In this document: positions 37,245 to 45,485 of the stretch, piece by piece
How positions within the stretch are numbered: position 1 is the stretch's first letter
How the letters are laid out: every line of letters starts with the position of its first letter
Notes under the pieces: generated by a model
The model's input: the letters and a program-made list of their open reading frames with translations, nothing else
What the model was told of the DNA's origin: nothing
Database searches by the model: none
Program-made: the position numbers and the translations under genes
DNA from: Demequina zhanjiangensis
Lineage (GTDB): Bacteria; Actinomycetota; Actinomycetes; Actinomycetales; Demequinaceae
Direction of reading: 5' to 3'
NCBI RefSeq assembly: GCF_030418315.1
Contig: NZ_JAUHPV010000012.1
Span: 1 to 64,000 of the forward strand
Length of the DNA: 64,000 bases

Positions 37245-37502
37245 TCATTCCCCCTGATGGCGGGCCGACGCCCCCGCGGCATCGGCATCCTCGGTGTAGT
37301 TGAACACGGAATCGAGCGGCACGCCGAAGACCCGCGCGATCTGGAACGCCATCTCGAGCGAGGGCGAGTATCGTCCCTGCTCGATCGCGATGACGGTCTG
37401 GCGCGTCACCCCGATGCGCGCAGCGAGCTCCGCCTGGGTCATCTCGCCCGCCTGGAAGCGCATGGCCTTGATGTGGTTCGTGACCCGCGTCGAGCGACCC
37501 AT
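37245..37502 (-). CDS. XRE-family regulator
   Basis: 85 residues, a single helix-turn-helix (MTQAELAARIGVTRQTVIAIEQGRYSPSLEMAF, about 21-53) and a short tail. Small regulators of this type accompany a DUF2178-like membrane protein. ATG overlaps the stop of the membrane-protein gene (ATGA). Two matching palindromes in the operon promoter are its probable operators. Confidence 0.92.
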   Translation of the reverse strand: MGRSTRVTNHIKAMRFQAGEMTQAELAARIGVTRQTVIAIEQGRYSPSLEMAFQIARVFGVPLDSVFNYTEDADAAGASARHQGE

Positions 37503-37924
37503 CAGAGGCCCTCGCGGTAGGCCGCGAGCGCCACGCTCGCGGTGATGACGGTGCCGAGGAAGGTCCCGACGAACAGCACATGTGCCGCCCAGAAGGTGTC
37601 GGCGTCCAGCGCGAGCAGGATCATGGTGGCCAGCACCGCGAGCCCGGTAGGCCCCGCTCCCGCGAGCTCGGCGTGCATGGCGATCTCACGGTCTCGCGCG
37701 TCGGTGACGACCTCGCCGCGGGCGCGCCACCGCAGCACCCCGAAGGTCGCGGCGTAGGCGACGCCTCCTGCGATCACCGCGACGAGCAGCGGTCCTTGCC
37801 ACGCGACCTCGGTGAAGGGCAGCCCGTCGGTGCCCGCGCGGATCAGCACGACCACCCAGTACGCGGCGAAGGAGAGCAGGCCGAGGGCGAGGCCGATGCT
37901 CGTCTGCTTGTGCTCGAAGGTCAT
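37502..37924 (-). CDS. DUF2178-like four-helix membrane protein
   Basis: 140 residues. Two hydrophobic helices, a loop with VVTDARDREIAMHAELAG, then two more helices. The charged loop resembles the DERDxxI motif of DUF2178 proteins, which are regularly paired with small XRE regulators; their function is unknown. ATG 37924 with GGGAG upstream. First gene of the operon. Confidence 0.78.
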   Translation of the reverse strand: MTFEHKQTSIGLALGLLSFAAYWVVVLIRAGTDGLPFTEVAWQGPLLVAVIAGGVAYAATFGVLRWRARGEVVTDARDREIAMHAELAGAGPTGLAVLATMILLALDADTFWAAHVLFVGTFLGTVITASVALAAYREGL

Positions 37925-37936
37925 GCTCACTCCCAA

Positions 37937-37954
37937 TGTCAAAGATTGTTGACA
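37937..37954. promoter_or_regulatory. XRE operator O2
   Basis: TGTCAA-N6-TTGACA, perfect arms (7 bp with the flanking A/T), placed over the predicted transcription start. Same core as O1, 46 bp away. Confidence 0.75.
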
Positions 37955-37959
37955 TCGCA

Positions 37960-37988
37960 AAGGTAAAGCAGACCCGACACCGTGTCAA
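37960..37988 (-). promoter_or_regulatory. Promoter of the DUF2178-XRE-MDR operon
   Basis: On the minus strand -35 TTGACA (37983-37988) and -10 TACCTT (37960-37965) with an optimal 17-base spacer. The -35 is one arm of operator O1, and O2 covers the start site, so binding of the regulator would block transcription. Confidence 0.75.
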
Positions 37989-38000
37989 GAATCCTTGACA
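37983..38000. promoter_or_regulatory. XRE operator O1
   Basis: TGTCAA-N6-TTGACA with perfect 6-bp arms (7 bp with the inner G/C). Its right half in minus orientation is the -35 hexamer. Confidence 0.75.
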
Positions 38001-38015
38001 TCGAGCCGACACTCG

Positions 38016-39392
38016 CTAGGCCGCGACAGGCTCCTCATGCTCGAGCCACCCACCACGCACCGTCGTCCGCCAGTAGGCGATCCCCAGGAACACGCCGCGC
38101 GCCACATTGAAGAGCAGGAACGCGCGCCAGAGGTCGTGGCCGCGGTCATCCCCCACCCACAGCACCCCCGCCGCAAGCACAGGGAAGAACACCGCCACCG
38201 CGCACAGCAGCATCGTCACCATCATCGCCCGCGTGTGCCCCGACCCGAGGAAGACGCCGTCGAAGAGGTACGCGAGCGAGCTGAACAGCGGCAGCGCGAT
38301 CACCCACGGGAAGTACTCGCTCGCCGCCGCCGCGACATCCGGCAGATCGGTCATGATCGCGATCAGCGGATCCCGGGCCACCAGGTACAGCAGCGTGAAC
38401 ACCGCGCCGATCGACACCGCAGGCAACGCGGCCGCGAGGTTGGCGCGATGGAACTCCCGCAGGTCACGCCTGCCGATCTCGCGTGCCGCCATCGCCTCCG
38501 CGGCATGCGCGTACCCGTCCTGCGCATACGAGGCGAGGAGCATGAACTGCATGAGGACCGACGTGGCCGCGAGGACGTCCTCACCGATCCGCCCGGCGTA
38601 CGCGGTGACGAACGTCAGGACCACATAGAGGATCGCCGTGCGGCCGAACAACCAACCATTGAGGCTCAGCACGCGCCCCCAGCCCGAGCGCAGGCCCTTG
38701 CCTTTCCAGCGCCTGACCGCCGCACGCACAGGGTCCGGAGCGAAGCGCCACCACAGCGCGGCCGCCACCAGCACACCCACCCACTCGGCGATCGCCGACG
38801 CGATGGCCGCCCCCTGCGACCCCCAGCCGAACCCGGCCACGAAGGTCACATCCAGGACGATGTTGAGGACGTTCACGGTCGCGACGATCGCCAGCGGGCG
38901 CCGCGTGTCCCCCGACCCGACGAACCATCCGTTCGCCACGAGCGTCAGCAGCGTCGCCGGGGCCGCGAGCAGGCGAATCAGCACATACGACGACGCGAAC
39001 TCCCGCACCTCCCCCGCCGGTGCCAGCACGCCCATCAGGAGCGGCACCACCACCCACTGGACGACGACGATCGCGCCGCCCAGCGCCAGCGCGAGCAGCA
39101 CCGACCGCTGCAGATGCACGGCGGCCTCAGACGTCCGCCCCCCGCCGAGCGCGCGCCCCACAAGAGACGTGGTGCCCGACCTCAGGAAGTTCAGCAGCCA
39201 ACCGACAGCGCTGACCACGGTGCCACCGATCGCGACGGCCCCCAGATGAGTCGCATCGGAGAAGTGACCGAGCATCGCGGTGTCCACCAGGCCGACGAGC
39301 GGCACCGTGATGCTCGCGACGATCGCCGGCCAGGCCAGCGAGAAGGCACGACGATGCGGGAGGCCCCGCAGCAGGTCAGCCCTCGACGACAA
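38016..39392 (-). CDS. MATE-family efflux transporter
   Basis: 458 residues, twelve membrane helices, DinF-like branch of the MATE multidrug/cation antiporters. N-terminal AWPAIVASITVPLVGLVDTAMLGHFS and GWGSQGAAIASAIAEW in the second half are typical. The frame begins at TTG overlapping the preceding gene by 17 bases; the true start may be slightly downstream, since no good ribosome site stands before the TTG. Substrate unknown. Confidence 0.88.
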   Translation of the reverse strand: MSSRADLLRGLPHRRAFSLAWPAIVASITVPLVGLVDTAMLGHFSDATHLGAVAIGGTVVSAVGWLLNFLRSGTTSLVGRALGGGRTSEAAVHLQRSVLLALALGGAIVVVQWVVVPLLMGVLAPAGEVREFASSYVLIRLLAAPATLLTLVANGWFVGSGDTRRPLAIVATVNVLNIVLDVTFVAGFGWGSQGAAIASAIAEWVGVLVAAALWWRFAPDPVRAAVRRWKGKGLRSGWGRVLSLNGWLFGRTAILYVVLTFVTAYAGRIGEDVLAATSVLMQFMLLASYAQDGYAHAAEAMAAREIGRRDLREFHRANLAAALPAVSIGAVFTLLYLVARDPLIAIMTDLPDVAAAASEYFPWVIALPLFSSLAYLFDGVFLGSGHTRAMMVTMLLCAVAVFFPVLAAGVLWVGDDRGHDLWRAFLLFNVARGVFLGIAYWRTTVRGGWLEHEEPVAA

Positions 39393-39879
39393 CGTGCACG
39401 CCGTGGCTGCGCGAGAACGACATCAGTCCGTCGAGGCGCTGGGCGTCGACGTCCGAGTCATGCAGGAAGCGCACCTCGGCGTCGCCCTGAGTCAACGAGT
39501 ACAGCACTGCGCCCTGCTTCGTGTGCCCCACCTCGGCGAGTGTCAGCACACCGGGACCGAAGGACGCCCACTTCTGACGCGCCATCGGCGAGACGAGACC
39601 ACCCAGCTCGAGGCGGTCGTCGACCACTCGGCCTTCCAGCACAGAAAGATCGGCCTTGGCGAGACGTCGCCCCTGGTATCCGAGCCAGGCGTTGAGGACG
39701 GTGCCGGGAAGCAGCACGATCGCGACCAGGGCGATCAGCAGCGGCTGGCCCTGCAGCACGAAGCCGAACGCGACAAGCGCGGAGATGCCCAGGACGACGG
39801 CGACGGCCCAATGGCGGTACCACTCGCTGAACGGCTCGACCCACGCCGGCGGCGCCAGCAGCTTCTCGGTGTGCGGCAT
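39376..39879 (-). CDS. Conserved two-helix membrane protein, unknown function
   Basis: 167 residues. A short polar N-terminus, two hydrophobic helices (about 23-63), then a soluble domain of about 100 residues with mixed strands, ending HGVHVVVEG. ATG preceded by GAGGAGGAA. Overlaps the MATE gene and is probably co-transcribed with it. I do not recognise the family. Confidence 0.75.
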   Translation of the reverse strand: MPHTEKLLAPPAWVEPFSEWYRHWAVAVVLGISALVAFGFVLQGQPLLIALVAIVLLPGTVLNAWLGYQGRRLAKADLSVLEGRVVDDRLELGGLVSPMARQKWASFGPGVLTLAEVGHTKQGAVLYSLTQGDAEVRFLHDSDVDAQRLDGLMSFSRSHGVHVVVEG

Positions 39880-39914
39880 GTTCCTCCTCGTCAGACCACC
39901 AGCCTATCGACGCC

Positions 39915-39920
39915 TAGGCT
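39915..39920 (+). promoter_or_regulatory. -10 element for a leaderless DUF3515 mRNA
   Basis: TAGGCT six bases before the ATG at 39927, with no ribosome site between. Confidence 0.45.
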
Positions 39921-39926
39921 GGCCTC

Positions 39927-40394
39927 ATGCCTCGTACGCCGCTGCTGCTGGGACTCGCAGCCCTGATCGCCCCGGCGCTCGCCGGGTGCGCCTCGCCGTA
40001 CGCCGTGGATCCGGCCCCCTATGCCGGCGACCCGGACTGCGCGCGCGTCATGCTCGCGGCGCCCGACGAGCTCGGAGGGCTCGAGAAGCGCACCACCACG
40101 TCACAGGCGACCGCCGCGTGGGGTGGGGATGAGGCGGTGATCGTGGCCCGCTGCGGCGTCGAGCCTCCCGGACCCACCACGGACGAATGCCTCGCGGTCG
40201 AATCGACGGCGGGCAGCCAGGACTGGATCCTCACCGAGACGGACGACGCGTGGGTTGCCACGGCGTTCGGCCGCTCGCCTGCGCTCGAGGTCACGGTGCC
40301 GAAGATCCGTGCGGACGAGGCGATCGGCGACCTCCTCGCGCAGCTGTCCGGCCCCGCGTCCCTGGCGCCGGCCAACGGGCTCGAGTGCCTCTGA
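39927..40394 (+). CDS. DUF3515 lipoprotein
   Basis: 155 residues. Signal peptide with lipobox LAGC (Cys20). The mature part has the DUF3515 pattern: an early Cys in DPDCARVML, AAWGGDEAVIVARCGVEPPGPT and a C-terminal Cys. DUF3515 genes lie next to ddl and thiL in most actinobacteria; function unknown, presumably at the cell envelope. Read on the plus strand, against ddl. Confidence 0.82.
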   Translation: MPRTPLLLGLAALIAPALAGCASPYAVDPAPYAGDPDCARVMLAAPDELGGLEKRTTTSQATAAWGGDEAVIVARCGVEPPGPTTDECLAVESTAGSQDWILTETDDAWVATAFGRSPALEVTVPKIRADEAIGDLLAQLSGPASLAPANGLECL

Positions 40395-40438
40395 CGCAGA
40401 CTCCGGCTCGCGCGCGGGCCTCAGTCGCGGGGTGAGAG

Positions 40439-41107
40439 CTACTCGCGGCCCTCGTCGAGGGGGACGAGCATCGTCCTGAACGCTCCACGAGAGGCGTGGA
40501 TCTGCCAGATCCTCTCCGCCACCTCGTCGATCGTGTATCGCAGCTTGGGGATGGCTCCAGGGATCACGAGCTGATGGACGCCGATCCCTTCCGACGCGAG
40601 CGCTTCGTGCAGCATCTCGCCGTAGGCGCTCTCCGCGGGGAACGCGACCGAGGTGCCGGCGAAGTCGGCGCGCGACTGCACGGACGTGCCGCCGTTGATC
40701 AGCAGGATCGTGCCGCGCCCCTCCGCACGCATGGACGGAAGCACGGTGCGGGCCGCATGGATGAGGCCCAGGGCCGAGAAGCTGAAGGCCTGCTCGGCGA
40801 GCTCCGGCGTCAGATCGAGCACGGGCTTGAGGAACGTGCGGAACGGCAACGGGCTGTACTGCAGGACCTCGACCGGCCCGAGCTCTGCCGCGGCTGCCGC
40901 GAGCGCGCCCGTCAGCTGGGCCGGCTGAAGCACGTCTGCGGCGTAGCCGCGCGCGGCGATGCCCTGGCTGCGCAGCTCCATGGCGATGCCGTCCAGCTTC
41001 TCCTGGTCCCTGGAGATCAGCGCGACCGAGAAGCCCTCGCGACCGAATCGACGCGCGACGGCGGCGCCGAGGTTCGGACCTGCGCCGATGATGGCGATCG
41101 TGGGCAT
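40439..41107 (-). CDS. Atypical short-chain dehydrogenase/reductase
   Basis: 222 residues. N-terminal Rossmann motif IIGAGPNLGAAVARRFGREG and a typical SDR body. The active-site region reads ESAYGEMLHEAL: the Tyr is present but the Lys four residues later (YxxxK) is Leu. Either another residue substitutes or the protein is not a classical dehydrogenase. ATG with AAGGAG upstream; -10-like TAGTGT further up. Sits between DUF3515 and ddl, not part of the conserved block. Confidence 0.8.
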   Translation of the reverse strand: MPTIAIIGAGPNLGAAVARRFGREGFSVALISRDQEKLDGIAMELRSQGIAARGYAADVLQPAQLTGALAAAAAELGPVEVLQYSPLPFRTFLKPVLDLTPELAEQAFSFSALGLIHAARTVLPSMRAEGRGTILLINGGTSVQSRADFAGTSVAFPAESAYGEMLHEALASEGIGVHQLVIPGAIPKLRYTIDEVAERIWQIHASRGAFRTMLVPLDEGRE

Positions 41108-41204
41108 GAGGGCTCCTTCGGTGTCGTCGATGACTTCACCCTCGACACTATCGCCCCAGGTGCGCGGCAGCGCGGGGGCGCGACGTGTGCCGCAGCAGCG
41201 TGGG

Positions 41205-42293
41205 TCAGCGCAGCCCGAGCGGCCTGGTGAGCGCTTCCCGGATCAGCGCCTCCACGAGCTCGGGGTACGCGACCCCGGCGGCCGCCCACATGCGCGGATA
41301 CATGCTCGTGGGCGTGAAGCCCGGCATCGTGTTGATCTCGTTGACGATCACGGTGCCGTCCTCGCCCACGAAGCAGTCGACTCGCGCCAAGCCCTCGGCT
41401 CCGACCGCGGCGAACGCACGGCGGGCGTAGTCGGCGACTCGCGCGGCGACCTCCTCATCGAGCGCCGTGGGGCACAGGAGCTGCACATGCGCCTCGTCCA
41501 GATACTTCGCCTCGAAGTCGTAGAACGCATGGTCTCCGCCGGTGACGATCTCACCCTGCGGCGAGGTGCGCACGCCGTCGGCGGTGGCGAGCACGGCGGT
41601 CTCGATCTCGCGTCCCACGATCCCGGCCTCGACGAGCACCTTGGGGTCGTGCTTCACCGCGTCGGCGACGGCGGCCTCGAGCTGGTCCCACGACGAGACC
41701 TTGGAGATGCCCATCGAGGAGCCCGCACGGGCCGGCTTGACGAACACAGGAAGCCCCAGCGGCTCGAGCTCGGGCATCCGCGCGGCGACGGGCTCGCCCG
41801 GCCGCAGGACGATGCCGGGAGCCACTGGCAGGCCCGCATCGACGAACGCGGCCTTCATGAACTGCTTGTCCATGCCGACCGCCGAGGCGAGCACCCCGGA
41901 GCCGACGTAGCGCACGTCGACCAGCTCGAGCGCGCCCTGGATGGTGCCGTCCTCGCCGTACGGGCCGTGGAGCAGGGGGAAGACAGCGTCGACCGTGCCG
42001 AGCGAGGACACGGTGCCGTCGGCCTCGAGCCGCCATTCCGAGTCACCGCGCTGACGCGGCGGGAGGACCGTGGGGCCCTCGTCGGCGACAGCAGGCATGG
42101 AGCCGTCTGCGATGCCCCAGTCGGACGGGTCGGTGGACGCGAGAGTCCAGCGCCCCTCGCGCGTGATGCCGATGGCGAGGACGTCGTAGCGGTCGCGGTC
42201 GATCGCTCCGAGCACTCCCCCTGCAGTCACGCACGATACGCCGTGCTCGGACGAGCGGCCGCCGAACAGCACGGCCACGGTCGGCTTCGTCAT
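41205..42293 (-). CDS. ddl: D-alanine--D-alanine ligase
   Basis: 362 residues. Makes D-Ala-D-Ala for peptidoglycan. N-terminal VLFGGRSSEHGVS, ATP-grasp core with VFVKPARAGSSMGISKV and metal-binding INEINTMPGFTPTSMYPRM. ATG with GAAGGGA upstream. Next in line after gpsA, 31 bases away. Confidence 0.96.
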   Translation of the reverse strand: MTKPTVAVLFGGRSSEHGVSCVTAGGVLGAIDRDRYDVLAIGITREGRWTLASTDPSDWGIADGSMPAVADEGPTVLPPRQRGDSEWRLEADGTVSSLGTVDAVFPLLHGPYGEDGTIQGALELVDVRYVGSGVLASAVGMDKQFMKAAFVDAGLPVAPGIVLRPGEPVAARMPELEPLGLPVFVKPARAGSSMGISKVSSWDQLEAAVADAVKHDPKVLVEAGIVGREIETAVLATADGVRTSPQGEIVTGGDHAFYDFEAKYLDEAHVQLLCPTALDEEVAARVADYARRAFAAVGAEGLARVDCFVGEDGTVIVNEINTMPGFTPTSMYPRMWAAAGVAYPELVEALIREALTRPLGLR

Positions 42294-42324
42294 CGCGTCC
42301 CTTCGATCGTGGTCACGCTCGACC

Positions 42325-43326
42325 CTACTGCCCCTCTGCCTTGCGCGGACGCGACACGAGCGCCTGAAGGACGCCCTCCTTGGGCGCGCCCTCGTGGATC
42401 ATCGCCACGACGGCATCGCAGATCGGCACGTCGACGCCCTGGTCACGCGCGAGCTCCTGGATCGACAGCGAGGTCTTGACGCCCTCGGCGGTGCCCCCGG
42501 TCGAGGCGATGGCCTCGTCGAGGCTCGCTCCACGACCGATAGCGGACCCGAGCGTGTGGTTGCGTGACAGCGGCGAGGCGCAGGTGGCGATGAGGTCGCC
42601 CATGCCCGCGAGGCCCGAGAACGTCTCGGGGAGCGCACCGAGCGAGAGCCCCAGGCGAGTGATCTCCGCGAGTCCGCGGGTGATGACGGTGGCAGTGGTG
42701 TTGTGGCCGAAGCCCATCCCGTCGGCGATGCCGACGGAGACCGCGATCACGTTCTTGTAGGCGCCGGAGAGCTCGACCCCGACCACGTCCGAGTTCGTGT
42801 ACGGGCGGAAGTAGGCCGATGCGGTGGACGCGGCGACGAACTCGGTCGCCGCAGGATTCACGCCGGCGATCACGGTCGCGGTCGGCTGCTTGGAGGCGAT
42901 CTCCTTGGCCAGGTTGGGGCCCGAGACGACCGTCATCCGCTCGTCGCCGACTCCCCACGCCTCGCCGAGCACCTGCGACATGCGCTCATGCGTGCCCAGC
43001 TCGATGCCCTTCATGAGCGAGGCGACCACGGCGCCGGAGGGCACCAGCGGGGTCATCTCCGCGACGATCCCCCGCACGTGCTGCGCGGGCAGCGCGACAG
43101 CGACGATGTCGGCATCCGCGAGCGCCTCGGCGGCATCGGTCGTCGCGTGAAGGCCATCGGGCAGCTCGAGTCCTGAGAGTGCGCGGTCGTTCCGCCTCTC
43201 ATCGCGCACCTGAGCGATCGCGGTGGCGTCACGCCCCCAGAGCGTGACGTCGGTGCCGGCGTCGGCGAGGACTGCGGCGAAGGTGGTGCCCCATGCGCCT
43301 GCACCGAGCACGGCGGCGCGCGTCAT
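42325..43326 (-). CDS. gpsA: Glycerol-3-phosphate dehydrogenase (NAD(P)+)
   Basis: 333 residues. Supplies sn-glycerol-3-phosphate for phospholipids. Rossmann motif VLGAGAWGTTFA at the start, SGPNLAKEI and GVELSGAYKNVIAV with the catalytic Lys, GLAGMGDLIATC. The open frame continues upstream but MTRAAVLGAG at 43326 is the conserved start; ATGA overlap with plsC. Confidence 0.96.
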   Translation of the reverse strand: MTRAAVLGAGAWGTTFAAVLADAGTDVTLWGRDATAIAQVRDERRNDRALSGLELPDGLHATTDAAEALADADIVAVALPAQHVRGIVAEMTPLVPSGAVVASLMKGIELGTHERMSQVLGEAWGVGDERMTVVSGPNLAKEIASKQPTATVIAGVNPAATEFVAASTASAYFRPYTNSDVVGVELSGAYKNVIAVSVGIADGMGFGHNTTATVITRGLAEITRLGLSLGALPETFSGLAGMGDLIATCASPLSRNHTLGSAIGRGASLDEAIASTGGTAEGVKTSLSIQELARDQGVDVPICDAVVAMIHEGAPKEGVLQALVSRPRKAEGQ

Positions 43327-44048
43327 GACCCTCCCCCGATGACCCGCTCTCCTCGACGCATGTCCCAGCGGCCCTCGGGCGCCTTCTCCCCGCGGATGTC
43401 CTCGAGCATGTGTGTGAGCGTGTCGATGATCCTGTTCGTCGCGATGCGGAGGGTCTCCGCGTCCCTGGCGCCCTCCTTGAGGTCGCTGAAGTCGAGCGGC
43501 GGCCCCGCGACCACGGTGATCTTCTTGGGCGGGATCGGCTTGGGGACCTTGCCGTACGGCGCGAGCAGCTTGTGCGCACCCCACTGTGCGACGGGCACGA
43601 TCGGCACCCCTGCGTCGAGCGCCATGCGGGCGGCACCGGTGCGCGCGACCATGGGCCAGAGCTCGGGGTCGCGTGTGAGCGTGCCCTCAGGGAACATCGC
43701 GATGCAGTCGCCGCGGCGAAGCACCTCGATCCCCTTGTCCACCGCGTCCTTGGCCTTGGTGGTGCCTCGGTACACGGGGATCTGGTCGACGCCGTAGAGC
43801 ATCTTCCCCAGCACCGGCGCCTCGAACAGCGATGACTTCGCGAGGAACCTGGGCGGATGGCCGTTCAGGTACAGGTAGTGCGCAAGCGTGATCGGGTCGG
43901 CGTAGCTCGCATGGTTGGAGACGGCGATGAAGCCGGAGTCCTTGGGCAGGTTCTCCGCGCCGTGCCAGTCCTTGCGGGTGACGGGCCCGAAGATGGAGCG
44001 CAGGAAGATCGCGGCGGCCTTGTAGCCGCGGGTCTCTGGGGTGGCCAC
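43323..44048 (-). CDS. plsC: 1-acyl-glycerol-3-phosphate acyltransferase
   Basis: 241 residues. Transfers an acyl chain to lysophosphatidic acid. HX4D motif NHASYADP, FPEGTLTRD and VPIVPVAQWGA. The GTG at 44048, one base past the murA stop, is chosen; it has GTGGAG upstream. Together with gpsA it forms a phosphatidate-synthesis pair inside the murA-ddl cell-wall block. Confidence 0.92.
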   Translation of the reverse strand: MATPETRGYKAAAIFLRSIFGPVTRKDWHGAENLPKDSGFIAVSNHASYADPITLAHYLYLNGHPPRFLAKSSLFEAPVLGKMLYGVDQIPVYRGTTKAKDAVDKGIEVLRRGDCIAMFPEGTLTRDPELWPMVARTGAARMALDAGVPIVPVAQWGAHKLLAPYGKVPKPIPPKKITVVAGPPLDFSDLKEGARDAETLRIATNRIIDTLTHMLEDIRGEKAPEGRWDMRRGERVIGGGS

Positions 44049-44049
44049 G

Positions 44050-45360
44050 TCACTCCACGCTCGCGCCGAGCGCGGCAAGCTTGTCGCGGAAGCTCTCGTA
44101 GCCGCGGTCGATGATCCCGATACCGTGCACGGTGGAGGTGCCCTCGGCGGCGAGCGCCGCGATGAGGTGAGAGAAGCCGCCGCGCAGGTCGGGGACCTCG
44201 ATCTCGGCAGCCTTGAGGGGCGTGGGCCCGGAGATCACGGCCGAGTGGGTGAAGTTGCGCTGGCCGAACCGGCACTTCTTGTCGCCCAGGCACTCGCGGT
44301 AGAGCTGGACCTGCGCGCCCATCTTCTCGAGCGCGTCGGTGAAGCCGAAGCGGTTCTCGTAGACCGTCTCGTGGACGATGCTGAGGCCGGTGGCCTGGGT
44401 GAGGGCGACGACGAGCGGCTGCTGCCAGTCGGTCATGAAGCCGGGGTGCACGTCGGTCTGGATGGCGATGGGCTTGAGGTCGCCGCCGGGGTGGCGGAAG
44501 CGGATTCCCTCTGGTGTGACGGTGAACTCGCCGCCGACCTTGCGGAACACGTTGAGGAACATGCCCATGTGACGCTGCTGGGCGCCGCGGACCATGATGT
44601 CGCCCCCGGTGGCGAGCGCCGCGCAGGCCCACGAGCCGACCTCGATGCGGTCGCCGAGCGCCACGTGGTCGTAGCCGAACATCTCCGGCACGCCCTCGAT
44701 CGTGACCGAGCGGTCGGTGTCCACCGAGATGATCGCGCCCATCTTCTGGAGCGTGTCGATCAGGTCCTTGATCTCGGGCTCCACGGCCATGTTGTGCAGC
44801 GTGGTGATGCCCTCGGCCATGACAGCGGTGAGGAGCAGCTGCTCGGTGGCGCCGACCGACGGGTAGGACAGCTCGTGGTGGATGCCCTTGAGCCCGTTGG
44901 GCGCGCTGAGGTGGAGCCCGTCGCCGGCCTCGGTGACCACGGCGCCGAACTTGCGGAGGATCTCCAGGTGGAAGTCGATGGGGCGGTCCCCGATGCGGCA
45001 GCCGCCGAGGTCCGGGATCACCGCCTCGCCGAGGCGGTGGAGCAGCGGACCGCACAGCAGGATCGGGATCCGGGACGAGCCCGCGTGGGTGGCGATCTGC
45101 ATGGCGTCCGCGGGCTGCAGCTGGGACGTGTCCATGGTGAGGACGCCCGCGTCCACGTCGTAGTCGACGTCGACGCCGTGCAGGCGGAGCAGCGAGGAGA
45201 CGACCTTGACGTCGCGGATGTCAGGGACGTTCCTGAGGGTGGAGGTGCTGGTGCCGAGCAGTGCGGCGACCATGGCCTTGGAGACGAAGTTCTTGGCGCC
45301 GCGGACGGTGATCTCGCCCTCGAGCGGCCGTCCGCCGGTGACGCGGATGGAATCGGTCAT
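44050..45360 (-). CDS. murA: UDP-N-acetylglucosamine 1-carboxyvinyltransferase
   Basis: 436 residues. First committed step of peptidoglycan synthesis. GAKN (Lys23) near the start and the catalytic loop GGCRIG with Cys121. Cys at this position is the fosfomycin-sensitive form, unlike mycobacterial MurA with Asp. ATG 45360 (MTDSIRVTGG) chosen over 45378. First gene of murA-plsC-gpsA-ddl. Confidence 0.96.
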   Translation of the reverse strand: MTDSIRVTGGRPLEGEITVRGAKNFVSKAMVAALLGTSTSTLRNVPDIRDVKVVSSLLRLHGVDVDYDVDAGVLTMDTSQLQPADAMQIATHAGSSRIPILLCGPLLHRLGEAVIPDLGGCRIGDRPIDFHLEILRKFGAVVTEAGDGLHLSAPNGLKGIHHELSYPSVGATEQLLLTAVMAEGITTLHNMAVEPEIKDLIDTLQKMGAIISVDTDRSVTIEGVPEMFGYDHVALGDRIEVGSWACAALATGGDIMVRGAQQRHMGMFLNVFRKVGGEFTVTPEGIRFRHPGGDLKPIAIQTDVHPGFMTDWQQPLVVALTQATGLSIVHETVYENRFGFTDALEKMGAQVQLYRECLGDKKCRFGQRNFTHSAVISGPTPLKAAEIEVPDLRGGFSHLIAALAAEGTSTVHGIGIIDRGYESFRDKLAALGASVE

Positions 45361-45472
45361 GGTCCTATGGTGCCGCATGGTTGGCCGCTCGCCCGCCTTC
45401 TTGGGGATCAGTGATGCTGTGGGCGAACGTCTGCCAGGTGGTTCGCCATGGCGGAGCGACCGCTCGCAGTCC

Positions 45473-45478
45473 TACAGT
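45473..45478 (+). promoter_or_regulatory. -10 element for a leaderless PfkB-kinase mRNA
   Basis: TACAGT seven bases before the GTG at 45486; only a weak GTGGG lies between. Confidence 0.4.
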
Positions 45479-45485
45479 GGGCGAC

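Noticed and set aside
43327-43584. Upstream extension of the gpsA frame
   Set aside because: Overlaps plsC in another frame and does not resemble GpsA; the conserved start is at 43326.
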